In this document: in pieces, positions 10,891 through 22,019 of the stretch
How positions within the stretch are numbered: the stretch's first letter is position 1
How the letters are laid out: every line of letters starts with the position of its first letter
Source of the DNA: Torreya grandis
Taxonomy: Eukaryota; Streptophyta; Pinopsida; Cupressales; Taxaceae
Reading direction: 5' to 3'
DNA: 64,000 bases
Assembly: GCA_037957365.1 (NCBI GenBank)
Contig: JARHVA010001176.1
Coordinates: forward strand, 62,001 to 126,000
Program-made: the position numbers and the translations under genes
Notes under the pieces: generated by a model
The model's database searches: none
What the model was told of the DNA's origin: nothing
The model's input: the letters and a program-made list of their open reading frames with translations, nothing else

Positions 10891-11960
10891 TTTAAATCAT
10901 ATTTAGATCTTTGTTACATACTCAAGGGACCTAGAATTCATTATCCTTCAACTAATCCTCAGGTTTAAAATCTATAGAATCCTGTATTAGAACTATATAT
11001 TCACCTAGTAATCTACTTTTCCTAAAAATGTAACAATTTGTCTAGTTTTCCTTTCTTGTTTTGAGCCAAATGCAACAAAATTTCTCTTAAATGTAAGACA
11101 TCTATTAGTTTTTCTACATTATCAATCATATTCAAGTCTTCGTAGCATGGTTAGGGGAACATGAATGCATTCTCCTTAAACTTGTTAATAGGTTTTAAAC
11201 CTATAGTGGTCTACATTTGAGCTCTTTATTCACCTAGTAATCTACTTAGTTTGAAAATGCAACAATTTATTCAATTTCTCATACTTATTTTGAACCAAAT
11301 GCAATATTTTTTCTCTAAAATGTAAGACTAATGAAAATTAAGAAGATCAAATTTTATAAATAATAAATTTGACATTATTCATTCCAATATTAAATCTAAC
11401 TATAGCACCACTAACATTAAACCTCAAAATCTACCATGCATTACTTAAAACTATGGGAGCTTTGGAACAAGGCATGGACATATAATAGTTTTAAAACCTA
11501 TAGTTGCCTATATTATAGCTATATTTTCACTATCATGTGTTGAATTTTCATTACGTTATAATTATTTTTTAAACTTAAAAATATTTATATGACAACATGG
11601 TAAATACTACCTCTAAAAACATTCGTCTCAAACACAATAAAAAAACTATTAGCAAAGGTTATAAAAAGATAAATTCTAGAAGAAAAGTTAAAATTCAAAC
11701 TAGATAGTATGGCAATTTTTCTTAAGTACATTTTTTAGCATTATGTTCAATTTTCCTTTCTTATTTTGAACCAAATGCATCAAATTTTCTTTGAAACGTA
11801 ATATTAATGAAAAATGATAAAGGAAAAAAATGCAAAATAAGAAATATACCTTCTTGTTTATAAAGTTAAATCTAACTTTAGTACCATTAACATTCAACCT
11901 TAGAATCCACCCTACACTTCTTTAAAATATGAGTGCTTTGGAACATGGAGTGGACAACAT
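10890..11960 (+). repeat. Tandem-like further copies of the AACCAAATGCAACAA segment
   Basis: The last part of the dispersed module recurs at about 11,040-11,230, 11,270-11,480 and 11,740-11,960. Each has CTTATTTTGAACCAAATGCA or close to it, then TTCTCTNAAATGTAA. The last two also share TAAATCTAACTNTAG, ACATT(A/C)AACCT and GCTTTGGAACA. The minus-strand frame at 11,700-11,897 falls inside one copy and is not convincing as a gene. Confidence 0.65.
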
Positions 11961-12779
11961 CAGTGAAATCCAAATTTTATAAGAAAATATAGTTATAAAT
12001 ATGCTAGTAGACAATGCAAATGTGGAAGAACGTATATCTTAAATAGTTTAAAATTTTGATTTAAATAAATGGGATCAAATAATTCACAACCTTCCCAAGA
12101 AACCCCATTTCCCTCAAATATTTTAGAGGAAAAAAGCGGGAATATCATTAAAAAAAATTAAAATGTTCAAAAATGTTTTTTATTAAGGTTAAAAGGGGGT
12201 TGTTTTGAAATAAGGTCCCCAAACCTTAGGATAAGAATAAACAAAAGGAAACAAAGGTCTACCAAAGACCAAAGGAATGACAGATACAAATTAGGGTAAA
12301 AAATAGTGAGAACATAGACTAGATACAATAGAGATATATCATAAAAACAACATAAAAAGGACCAAACTCCTAATCCATTTCAAGATTTCTTGAGATGTCC
12401 TCCCAGCATCTTTTCATCATTTTGAGATTATAATCTATTTATAATAGCATCTTGTCTTTGTCTATATCTTTATAGTAACTGCTACACTAAACCTATTTAA
12501 AGATGTTCAAAAATGTTATTAATACTAAAAAATTGTATACACGACATCATTGGAGTAAATTATTTTTAATAAAACTTATTGTTTTAAAAATTCAATTATT
12601 TTTAATAAAAAAATTCAAGAGACATATTTTAATAGTCATAGAGTCGATTTGATTATATTCTTCTTTCAGTGACTCAACCATTTATTTATTTTCTTATATA
12701 ATTTTGTTATATTCTAGAGGTTTCAAATTAAATACAATAAAGCTTCAATGCCATTATCCTACTAAGTAGATAAATTTTA
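11961..12779. other. No gene identified
   Basis: Mostly simple A+T-rich sequence. A less A-rich patch at about 12,230-12,450 has the look of an old transposon fragment on the minus strand (GCTGGGAGGACATCTCAAG near 12,390-12,410), but no domain can be named. Confidence 0.4.
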
Positions 12780-13660
12780 AGCTAAGTGCATAAAGTTGGG
12801 GACAAAAAGTGGCCTACCCATGGACATGATTTTCTTGAAAGTTGAGATGTCTGAACTTTTGTAGATAATTTGAGATATCTACACTCCAAATTTGAGGATG
12901 GTGTAAGAATATGAAATGTATAATTTTGACTCTAGTTTCTAAAACACTAATTTTTTAAAAAAAATAGTTAAGTATAATTATCTCACACATCTAAATTTTG
13001 AAGAGGAACACTTGATTTTTCTAAGAAAATATAGTAGATAGATGGCCTATGGTACACCATCTTTTAAGCAGCATTTAATATTGTTTAAAACACTTAAGTG
13101 AAAATTTAGATAAGATCTTATATTTTTTGCCTATATTTTTTTAATAAATACTTTTTTTAATAAAATTTTCAAGTAAATAGATCTTGAAAACTGATAAAAA
13201 ATGGATAGTCATCCATGTAGTGTGCCTAATTACTTCAAAAAAATGAAAATCATTTTTTTTTAATGTGTATAATTAGGCCTACTTTGTAACCATATAACTT
13301 TTTTTGCACTTGGATCAATGAAATACAAATTACATGAACATGTATAGGCATGTATGTTTGTCGCATGTAACAGCCTAAAAAGTTATAGTTAGAAATCAAC
13401 ATAGTTTGAAACTTTAAATTAATCCAAAAATTATAAAAATCATATTTTTGGAAATAAGAAAGTGTGCTCATTGCAATGGTATTAAGTTTTTGAATTTTAC
13501 CATTAAAATTCATAGTTTATTTGGTGATTGAAGTTTAATTTTGTTTTTTTTATCAATAATCTCAAACTTAACTGTAGATTGATAGGTCCAAGCCTTTGGC
13601 TCTGGAATCCAAGCAATTCCCAATAAAAAAGGCTTGGTGTTTAAATTCAAATTCAAATCA
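12780..13660 (-). repeat. Long-type end sequence of element 1
   Basis: About 880 bases that match, in reverse, 42,700-43,590 and 55,130-56,023. Shared landmarks on the reverse strand are CCAAGCC(T)TTTT, GGACCTATCAA, TTCAATGGNAAAATTCATAA, TCTCATCTTTCCAAAATAT, the CAAATTTTGAG near the tip and the TGCACTTACCC terminus. The minus-strand frame at 13,250-13,513 and plus-strand frames in the other copies come from this homology. It is most likely non-coding terminal sequence. Confidence 0.78.
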
Positions 13661-13664
13661 TGTG

Positions 13665-13770
13665 ATCATGTTAATAATGAGATCATGTTATTAACCACAT
13701 TGTAACATGATAGTGTTAGTTAATAACGCAATCGCATTAATAATGTGACCGTGTTATTTATTCATAACAC
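13665..13770. repeat. Subterminal ATGTGATCATGTTAT repeats, left
   Basis: Variants of AATNATGTGATCATGTTAT recur four to five times. The same motif returns at 15,840-15,990 and 21,535-21,605 and, as ATAACATGTACACATTAT, at 22,050-22,310. Their position next to element ends suggests subterminal repeats. Confidence 0.6.
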
Positions 13771-14690
13771 CTAAAATCCCAAATTTACTCTTGAGATAAA
13801 ATTTTATAAATAATATTATATGTTCTTGAGCTCCCTAATAGTGGTTTTATTTCATGTGATGGGTAAAGGTCCTTAACTTTGGATAGTAAATTAAGGTGTC
13901 ATGGTACCACATTAGAATTCAAAAAAATTATGGGCATTTTAATATGTTGACTTGTCTACTTACAATTACTTGGTTTTAAGGTTTAACTCATTATATATTT
14001 TATGATATAAATTATTTTATCACAAGATATCATAAAAAGTATTTTTTAAACCTATGGCCAAAACTTAGACTTTGGAGTACTAATCTAGTTGTGTATTTGA
14101 AGTAAATCAGGGCTATTTCAAGTCCCTTAAACCTAATTGCATGACTATAAAATGTGATTTGGGGTTGATCAACTCCAATTTCATTAGCTCAATTGAATCA
14201 AAGAAACATTATTTAATTATACGTAAGTTTTACATGTATAGAATGTTTTTTTAAGCTCAATAAACTTTAAGTCATCAACTAATGAATGCAAATGATGATT
14301 AGTTCAATTATGGAGGTAATTAGGGTCAAAATTAACTACATTAACCTATTTTAAATTGTATATTCAATGTGATTTGGATTGAAATAAACCCTAATGTCAT
14401 GTCATATATAATTAACCAAATATTTGATTCATTTAATTAAGGAGGCATTTGAGGCCAATTTAAACCCCTTTAAGAGCAAGATATGATTTGGGGCAAAATT
14501 AAGTTTGATTCTATCATGAATTGATCCAATTAGTCAATTTTTGCAATTAGGGGCATGATTTTGGAAAATTGAACCTATAAACCAAATTTATGGCTTAATT
14601 GATTGTATAATGTATGCAACATGTATGGCTTAACTAGCCTTACTTTTATCAGAAATGCAAACATGAAGGTAATTGTCACAAATAAGTGAA
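13771..14690. other. No gene identified
   Basis: A+T-rich sequence with repeated TTAGGGGCATGA/GGTCAATTTAAACCCC-like phrases. It may be a very decayed start of the satellite that follows. No open frame of note. Confidence 0.35.
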
Positions 14691-15790
14691 GAAGTAGATC
14701 AAATTTTCTTCAATCACCTTAGTGATTGGACACTAAATCCGATATCTTAAATCATAAACCTTGTACCATTTAACTTAAACCCTAAACCCTATACCATTTA
14801 CTTTAAACCCTAAGCCATAATCCTTAAACCACAATCCCTTTAAATTATAGACCCTAAACCCTAAACCAATAAATTTAGACCCAATTAACATCCTTTATAT
14901 ATAGTAAGAATTAGGTTCATAGAGATGAACTTGGTCAAAATTGCATCACTCATTAAACCCTAGTGATTGGACCCTATATCTAATATCTTAAATCCTAAAC
15001 CTTGTACCATTTAACTTAAACCCTAAACCTTATACCATTTACCTTAAACCCTACCATAATCCTTAAACCACAAACCCTTTAAATTATAGACCCTAAACCC
15101 TAAACCAATAAATTTAGACCAAATTAACATCCTTTATATATAGTAAGAATTAGGTTCATAGAGATGAACTTGGTCAAAATTGCATAAACTCATTAAACCA
15201 CAATTCACTTAGTTGGCTCAATCTATGATGTTGTGGGGATAGTTGATCCCAAAATCACATTATTTACTCATAGATATAAGTTTAAGGATCTTAAATTTCC
15301 CCTAATCACCTTCATGATTGTACCTTATATACCCTAAATATTATACCCTAGTCCCTAAATTTCTTAATCCCTAAACTCTAAACCATAAATATGAACTCTT
15401 TAAACCTTGAACCAATCGTCTTAGCCCAAATTAATATCATTTTGAGTAAGAATTAAGTTCATAGGGCTAATTTTGGCCTAAATCACATGACTGATTACCC
15501 CATTTGACTAATTCACTCAATCTACATTTTATGTCACAAATGGGTCCAAGTGATTCAAATTGTCCTCAATTATCTTTGAGATTGACCCTATGTACCCTAA
15601 ATCATATATAAATTAAAACCTAATCCCTAAACCATAAATAATAAACACTATTCCCCAAATTGTAAACCATAAACTTTCCCTATTTACCAATTGATTTAGT
15701 CCCTATTAACATCCTTTGTAGTAAGAATTAGGTTCCCATGGCATAGATCGATTAGACCTTATATACTCCCTTAATCCTAAACCCTACATG
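14690..15790 (+). repeat. 241-bp satellite with telomere-like CCCTAAA tracts
   Basis: Two clear units are offset by 241 bases (TTGTACCATTTAACTTAAAC at 14,761 and 15,002). Each contains degenerate AAACCCTAAACCCTA runs, then ATTATAGACCCTAAACCC, then AACATCCTTTATATATAGTA and TTAGGTTCATAGAGATGAAC. Two weaker units follow at about 15,270-15,530 and 15,535-15,790, keeping GTAAGAATTAGGTTC and the CCCTAAA tracts. The first two units are much closer to each other than to the others. Confidence 0.85.
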
Positions 15791-15839
15791 CCCTAATAAC
15801 TAAATCCTATATTCCTTAATCCATAATCTTTATTAAGTA

Positions 15840-15990
15840 TAATGTGATCACGTTAATAAATAATGCAATCACGTTATTCTTAATATCAACAAAACTCACT
15901 TCTCAATGTCTATGTTTAACTCAAACTGAGTATTAAAAATAATGTGATTATGTTATTGGATAATGTGGTCACATTATTATCAATAAAGAC
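15840..15990. repeat. Internal ATGTGATCACGTTAT repeats
   Basis: Copies such as AATGTGATCACGTTAATAAA, AATGCAATCACGTTATT, AATGTGATTATGTTATTGG and AATGTGGTCACATTATTATC match the subterminal motif of this element. They lie between the satellite and the coding-like segment. Confidence 0.6.
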
Positions 15991-16039
15991 TAATCTCACT
16001 TTTAAACATCTATTTTTAAACCAAATCAAGAATTATGTA

Positions 16040-16455
16040 CCCACAAACATTCTCTATAGGACCTAAAGGACTTATGTGCTTTTGAACCCACTTTTGAAAA
16101 TATGTCAATATCCTTGATGGGTGATGGATCACGTTCAAGGATGAGGAAGATGTTGAAGAACAAAACACTATAGGAATTAAAATATTTGAGAGAGAAACTG
16201 AAGATATGAATGCAAAAACTTAATGGTAGATAAGGTACAAACCCTAATCCTGATGAACCAAATGCCATAGATAATGAGCTAATTGACAATAATAAATTAA
16301 AAAATGATAAAATTGACCAAAATGAATTGAATTATTATGAAATTGACCATAATGAAATGATTAATAATGAAATTGACAATAATGAATTAGATAACGTTGA
16401 AATTTTACATTTAGAGTTCCAAGCTTTTTATTTTGTTAATAATGAGTCTATGTGA
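16040..16455 (+). pseudogene. Coding-like relic rich in Asp, Asn and Glu
   Basis: A single plus-strand frame from about 16,060 to the TGA near 16,454 is coding-like with four internal stops. It reads CAFEPTFENMSISLMGDGS near the start, then a long N/D/E/I-rich tail in which INNEIDNNELDN-like phrases recur about every 10 to 12 residues (16,275-16,410). Family unknown. The minus-strand frame over the same bases (16,026-16,289) is probably the shadow. It sits directly before the 552-bp tandem duplication and may be the upstream part of the same lost gene. Confidence 0.4.
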
Positions 16456-17560
16456 TAACATGTAATTTTCCAATCTAGACGTGATCAAAGTGATAGATTC
16501 TAAAGTGGAGGTCCCAAAGGTATAAATGGTAGTTGGAGCTCAAAAAGTGGCCTATTCAATGCTAAAAATTTTCATTTTTGAACCTATCACTGTAAATTAT
16601 CCAATGGATTTATCTAGAAGGTTCTACCTAAGTGCTCTAATGTGTGATTAGTGGGATTAAAGAGGTAAGGGAGGGATTTGATGGTTCACAAAAATGACTT
16701 ATATGTTTTTTTTAATGCAAACTCTGGCTAAAAAATTATATTTTTTTAGTATTGGGAAGGTTGTTCTTAAGGCCAGAATGGGTGGTGTGTTTGTTGATTG
16801 GGCCTAATGAGAGGCCAAGAACCTATTCCTAGATGTTATTTCCCCCCCAAATGTGTTCTTAGTTTTAGTATTTGGTCAGGAAGAATTAGAACATGAGTTT
16901 TATAACCATAACTTAAACATTGACAACATTTGTTCTCAATGGTTTTATGTTCCTAAACGGTAGTGAAAATGCACTTCTAGGTGGATTTTAATGTTTTAGT
17001 GATGTGATAACATGATATTTACCTATATGGACATGAAAAAAGTGACATATTCTCAAATGGAGGTCTTGGAGTTAGAAATGGTAGTTGGAGCTCATGAAGT
17101 TGCCTATTCAATACTAAAAAGTTGTATTTTTGGACCTGTCACTACAACTTGTCCAATAGATTTCTCTATAAGGTTCAACCTAAGTGCTCTAGGATGAAAT
17201 TAAAGGGATTAAAGAGGTAGGGTAGGGATATAATGGTTCATAAAAATGACTTACAAGTTTTTTCATGCATGTTTTAAATTAGGATTAAAAAAGCATTTTT
17301 CTTGTATTGAGAATGGCATTCTTAAGGCTAGAATGGGTGGTGGGTTTGTTGATCAGGCTTGATGTGAGGCCAAGAACCTGGTCTTAGACATTATCCCCCC
17401 TCAAAATGTCAGTATTGTTCATTTGGGTCAAGGAGAATCAGAACCAAATTTCAAAAACCACAACCTTAACTTTGACAATATTTATTGTCAGTGTTTCCAC
17501 ATTCCTCTCTCCCTTTTCTCACCCACTTTTTCATGAAAGTGTATTTTAAGTGTTCAAGGT
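16455..17560 (+). repeat. 552-bp tandem duplication, weakly coding-like
   Basis: Two direct copies lie at about 16,455-17,005 and 17,006-17,560, offset 552 bases (GTAGTTGGAGCTCA at 16,529 and 17,081). Both begin near GTGATAACATG and end after a TTTGACAACATTT-like phrase. Each encodes in the same frame a similar peptide, MVVGAxxVAYSxLKxxIF...RFxLSAL, which in copy 2 is open from 17,012 to 17,197. Agreement of the frames may just reflect DNA similarity. The second copy is followed by CTCTCCCTTTTCTC, absent from the first. Confidence 0.75.
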
Positions 17561-18895
17561 GATTTGGAAGATAGAATAGTTTTATGATAGTTTTAAATAC
17601 TAGTTGTCAAAGATCATTTGTATAAGGCCTAACACCCTTAAGGTACAGGCCTAGAAAGCAATAGATTGTCAATAGTGAGGTGTTGAATGAGTGAGCTCTT
17701 AGCCTACATAAATTTTGAGTAAATCCAAAGTAAGGGTTTCATGAGTTAAAAACATATAAAACTCAAATGATTGAAAAATAAGGTCTAAAACTTTGTGAAT
17801 TTTTTTTTAATGTATATTATAACATATTCCAAGTATCATTGGGTTTACAATAGGTTTGAAATTGTAGGTACAAATGAATATTTTTATATACACCTGTAGA
17901 AGACCATTTTTGAGAAAGTTGTGCACAAGGTAAGATGATTTTTTGGTTGATTTGAGTAATATAAAATTAGGTAAGGGTTATAAAATTTTAAAATTTACAA
18001 AAGGATACTATAAACATAATGTTCCAGAGCTACAAAATCTATTTTGAGAAATTGACCTATTGGAGTAACAACTAGGTCTAGAGACGTAGAAACTTAAAAA
18101 GATAAGATTTGAGAATGAGAGATCAATCTCTTAGAGACCTATAGTTGGTTGCTTTATTTTAATTTTTTACACATACATAAATCATTGATTTTTCCTAAGA
18201 CCTATCCAAAATGTCTTAAATAATAATTTTTCAAAGGAAAGAGAGTAGATCTGAGAGATTGATGACTAGTTAAGAGCATACCTAATGAGTAATTAACTAG
18301 TTTAAAAGAATATTGTTTGAGAGTGGATTTTGAATCAAGTTGAGAACATTAGTGATAAGTGAGGTTGGAATTCTTCATGATCTTAGAGCATATGAATAGT
18401 ACTTTCATAGTCTTATTAAACATAAAAGAGAAAACCTATGCATTTGGTGGTATTAGGGGATGATAAAGGGTTTTGGCCAAAGATGGATCATTGTTTCATG
18501 AGTGAATATTCTATTTCAAGTCAGTATGATTCTATGTCTTTGCATTATACAAGTATGAACATGATTGGGTATGGGCATTAAGTGAAATAAAATTATGTTA
18601 ATGATTAATTAAAAAGTTGTAAATTGGTGATGACATATACAAAATAGATAAGAGTGACATTAGTCATTTCCACTACACTCAATCAAATAAAAAATTTAAT
18701 TTAAAAAAATATGGGAGATCCAAGATTTATAGAATTAAAGAAGAACAATTTTTTAATCCTCATTTGTGTACAACATTAAATACGAGATCTTATAGATAAT
18801 AGTTTGGAAGATCAAAATAACACTATACAATAACATTTTAAATTAAAATTGAATATAAATTAGATAGATTAACATAATTAAGATTATAAATCTAA
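17561..18895. other. No gene identified
   Basis: Moderately A+T-rich sequence without long frames or repeats. It lies within element 1. Confidence 0.4.
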
Positions 18896-18899
18896 AAAA

Positions 18900-19070
18900 T
18901 CATATAGGCATATGTACAATGTCAATAATACATAGATTACCATGATAGGCATACAAAAAATTACATCTACCAAAATAGTATTTAATATCGGTTGAATGTC
19001 ATATAAACATATATAATGCCAAAAATGCATAAGTTGCCATATAGGCATACAAAAAATCACATTTCATGTA
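18900..19070 (+). repeat. 97-bp tandem duplication
   Basis: Two copies, offset about 97 bases, share CATATAGGCATA or CATATAAACATA, then a GTCAATAATACATAGAT-like stretch and GGCATACAAAAAATNACAT. Confidence 0.6.
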
Positions 19071-19670
19071 AGACATAATAACCATCAAATAGTCTCCCTC
19101 TCTTTACCTTCCTTGAAGAAGAATCTCCCTGGGATGCCCTAATGGTAGATGGATATCCCTATAATGCCTTAGATTGCTATAAGGTCCAACTAAAGGTCCT
19201 ACACTTATAGCTCACTTTTAGTTGAACATGTTCAAATACAAGTATCATTACAAAATCAACATAAAATAAATTTAGCTAATTGTTAAAAAATTAATTTTAA
19301 ACTATAATAAAAAATCATTTAAACATGCTCTTACTACAAGCTTGTGGTCCTTATAAATTTGTTTTTGATGATCAAACAAGTCAATGTAGGCTCAATTGTT
19401 ATAATAGGCATCTAAAATAGGGAAGAAACATGAGAATTTTCACTACTAATCATCTGATTGGGACTATTAGATGTCATAGGACAACCTTACATACACAATA
19501 CATTCACATAAGTTATATTTTCCCCAAGTATGTAGTAAAATTGTTAAAACAAGTCTATTTTTAAAATTCAAAATTACAAGTTAATATATACCTCTGTTAG
19601 TGCTTGTGTAGATGAAATTATAGTAGTAATGTCTATGTCTATCTCAATTCATAGTGATGGATGAGTGTCT

Positions 19671-19802
19671 ACTTAAGCTAGCAATTGAATGTAAACAAGG
19701 TCTCACTTACTTTTCTATAAAGTATCAAATATATATATATATATATGATACTTTATACAAAAGTAAGTGAGACCTTGTTTACATTCAATTGCTAGCTTAA
19801 GT
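19671..19802. repeat. Near-perfect hairpin, 57-60-bp arms around (TA)n
   Basis: The left arm starts ACTTAAGCTAGCAATTGAAT and the right arm ends with its exact reverse complement at 19,802. Arms match over about 57 bases with a single C/G mismatch near 19,715, and the loop is (AT)n. In a region where other repeats are strongly decayed this inverted repeat must be recent. No clear target-site duplication is visible. Confidence 0.92.
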
Positions 19803-20212
19803 TTTTCTACTTTATTAAACCAAGAGTGTATTTAATAATACTATACTTGAATTTTGAGATCCTTGATAGATAAATTCAACTTAAACTTATATGAAAAATA
19901 TACATAGACTAAATGTACATATATCATAATATTAACTTGAAATTTTACCTCTGTATAAGTAAAAGGTGTCATCCTAATAGAGATAGATGTTGTAGTGGAT
20001 GGGCCAATATCTAGATCTAAAAATGTAAACAATAATTACATCAAATCAAATGCTACAAATGTTGATTATGACAAAGAAGGCACTGTCACCTCTAGGGATA
20101 TAAAAAATGACATATTTATTATTCAATTTTTATGTAAATTAATTGTTAGCTAAATTAAATTTGTAAATGTAACTTAAATTTAACATGGAATTTATATAAA
20201 GTCTACCTACAT
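19803..20212. other. No firm gene; one short minus-strand frame
   Basis: A 63-codon minus-strand frame at 19,841-20,032 has no recognisable motif. It is upstream in genomic order but downstream of the larger minus-strand pseudogene, and could be its decayed 3-prime exon. That is not supported by any signal I can name. Confidence 0.25.
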
Positions 20213-21247
20213 CTATGTATTCATTGATGTGTGCACAAAAAATGTGTGTGTCAAAAATTCATCACTCATAAGTATATTATCTAAGGCCTCTGAACCACTA
20301 GCACCATCATCATTAGATGATCCAGTGCATAGAGCTCCATAAGAACTATAAAGTTGGGCTCGAGTATCCACACTAGGTGGCATATCTCTAGCATCAATCT
20401 ATGAGAGCCTACTCATATATTGATTGAGTGTATTAGTGAGAAAACTAAGTGCATATAGAGTGTCAATCTATATAACCTGCTAAACTATAAAGGGGATCTC
20501 AAGCTCAAATGGATTTTGGATATGGATCATTGTAGGATGATTAGGTATATAATGTGTAACTAATCAATCCTATGCATAACCTTTCCCTCAACCCTAAAAC
20601 TCACTATAATCAAAATAGTTTATAATCTCATTGAGAAAAAACTCATAGTAGAGTTTAATAAAAAAATACAATGGAACCTCATGGTTGTTACACAATGGAT
20701 AATCAAGTACCATCCACCAGCAATCCTAAAAATTAGTTGTGATTAAATTATGTTGGAAATGATGGATTGGAAAATGTTTATTAGTTACTTTAAATGGGTC
20801 ATTGGTGTCTAGGTCACTGAATAAGGTGAAAATGAAGGCTTTTGATATGTCTTTATTCTTTACCTCAAGTGTTGATAATTTGGCATCATAATAAGCTATA
20901 CAACTAGCATGATATGAAGCCCATCTATCAATTTAACTTGTTACATATTCATATTGACCTAATAATGTATCTAGGGAATTGATTAGATAGGTGTAGTGGG
21001 TGTTGGTGGAAGTGGGATCCCTCATTATCCTAATTTCAATTTTATTTTCCATAATGTGGTCAACTAGAATCTCCTGATTGCCTAAGGAATTTTGTGGAAT
21101 GATAGGAGGGTTAGGAGAAGGGTTATGCTGAGGAACAAGAGGGTTAGGTGTAGGTTTAGGAGGAGGAGTAAGAGGGTTATGTGGAGGGTTAGGTATAATA
21201 ATAATAGGGTTATCAGGACAGTGTGTTCCAAATAAATAAATTACCAA
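20213..21247 (-). pseudogene. 345-codon pseudogene of unknown family, Pro/Asn-rich N-terminus
   Basis: One minus-strand frame runs from 21,247 to a TAG at 20,213-20,215. It has nine internal stops (six TAG, two TGA, one TAA) and no frameshift that I can see. Codons 1-104 are fully open (20,933-21,247): a Pro/Asn-rich segment with NPLTPPPKP and HNPSPNPP, then a folded-looking stretch. After the first stop come IDRWASYHASCIAYYDAKLS, SDLDTNDPFKVTN, DCWWMVLDYPLCNN and a Ser/Gly/Asp-rich tail (GSSNDDGASGS). The first codon is TTG directly after a TAA, so the true start or first exon is missing. The consistent frame shows it was once a real protein gene. I do not recognise the family. It lies just inside the short-type end of element 1 and is the best candidate for that element's own gene. 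Confidence 0.62.
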
Positions 21248-21534
21248 TTAAATAATGAAAATAACAAAAAACTACTAAAATTAAGGTTTAACAAGTGTAG
21301 ATTTTTAGGTCTTACTATTTTACATGGTATAATCATCAATTATCAACTTCCTATGATGAATTGTGGTAGATTTTATCCTCACTAACACAAAAAGTGATAA
21401 AGAAAGAAATATCAAATGCAAAATGAGTAAATTTTACATTCAGGTTTGGTTTTATTTTTTAAGTTACATAGGGAATGTAATAGTATTATTTAATAAAAAG
21501 ATTAAAGTATGGTTCGGTAATTACCAAACCATAA
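21248..21534. other. No gene identified
   Basis: A+T-rich sequence between the pseudogene start and the subterminal repeats; may hold the promoter or first exon of the pseudogene, with nothing specific visible. Confidence 0.3.
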
Positions 21535-21644
21535 TTTAAATAATGTGATAATTTTAATTAAATAATGTGATCATGTTATTGAATAATGTGATCATGTTAT
21601 GGAAAATATCCATCGAATTGTCCCCTAACTTTGTGCACTTACCC
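21535..21644. repeat. Subterminal repeats and short-type terminus of element 1
   Basis: Two to three copies of AATAATGTGATCATGTTATT (21,538-21,603) run into GGAAAATATCCATCGAATTG and the terminal TTGTCCCCTAACTTTGTGCA then CTTACCC. The terminus is an inverted match to 21,972-22,017. Confidence 0.7.
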
Positions 21645-21971
21645 TTCAACCTAGAGGCTAGTTGAATGATAATGAATTATTATTCCATTAAGCATGCAAA
21701 AAATACTTGAATATGATTGAGGTTACATAAAATATAATAGATGTCTTAAATTTCAAAAAAAAATTGTTGCATTTGGTTTAAAATAAGAATTTTCATGGCA
21801 TAAATGATACCAATGTCCCTACACACATTTTGACTAGGGAATTAAGATTTTTGTGTGTATTTTATAACTAATACCTTGGTAAAATTATGTGTCACTTCTT
21901 ATAATAACTTATTCAATTTTATGGGAGTAATTAAAATATTAAAAACATGTAGAGCTTAATCAGGAATTAAT
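21645..21971. other. 327-bp spacer between two facing element ends
   Basis: Flanked on both sides by inward-facing TGCACTTACCC / GGGTAAGTGCA termini. Its 21,720-21,800 part is a reverse copy of the dispersed AACCAAATGCAACAA segment seen at 11-12 kb. That would fit both elements having inserted into older repeat DNA, or the whole 380 bases being a small element of its own. Confidence 0.5.
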
Positions 21972-22019
21972 GGGTAAGTGCATACAATTAGGGGACAATT
22001 TCAAGGACATTTTAGCATA

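Larger units (their letters stand above)
12780..21644 (-). mobile_element. Element 1: about 8.9-kb terminal-inverted-repeat element
   Basis: The left end reads AGCTAAGTGCATAAAGTTGG then GGACAAAAAG; the right end (21,618-21,644) reads TTGTCCCCTAACTTTGTGCA then CTTACCC. These are inverted copies of one terminus, GGGTAAGTGCACAAAGTTGG in consensus, which also ends the next element at 21,972 and 43,590 and stands at 56,023. The ends are of two kinds: a long form (here left) with an extra CCAC...CC block between the GGAAAA box and the TTGTCCCC box, and a short form (here right). ATAACATGATCACATTAT motifs lie near both ends. Inside are a satellite, tandem duplications and one pseudogene on the minus strand. 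No clear target-site duplication was found. The superfamily is unknown; subterminal repeats would suit a CACTA- or hAT-like element, but that is a guess. Confidence 0.6.

Noticed and set aside
12230..12450. A recognisable gene fragment on the minus strand
   Set aside because: The patch looks coding-like in base composition only; I could not tie it to a domain, and the frame has stops throughout.
13250..13513. An 87-codon minus-strand gene, with similar frames at 42,751-42,945 and 55,319-55,582
   Set aside because: All three fall in the shared end sequence of the element family, start at different places and are broken differently, so the peptide similarity comes from DNA homology.
14690..15790. 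A true telomere or chromosome end
   Set aside because: The CCCTAAA tracts are short, degenerate and embedded in a 241-bp satellite with long non-telomeric parts.
21618..22000. A 380-bp MITE with TTGTCCCC...GGGGACAA inverted ends
   Set aside because: The same termini close the two 9-kb neighbours, so the pair is better read as the facing ends of two elements. It is kept as an alternative explanation of the spacer.
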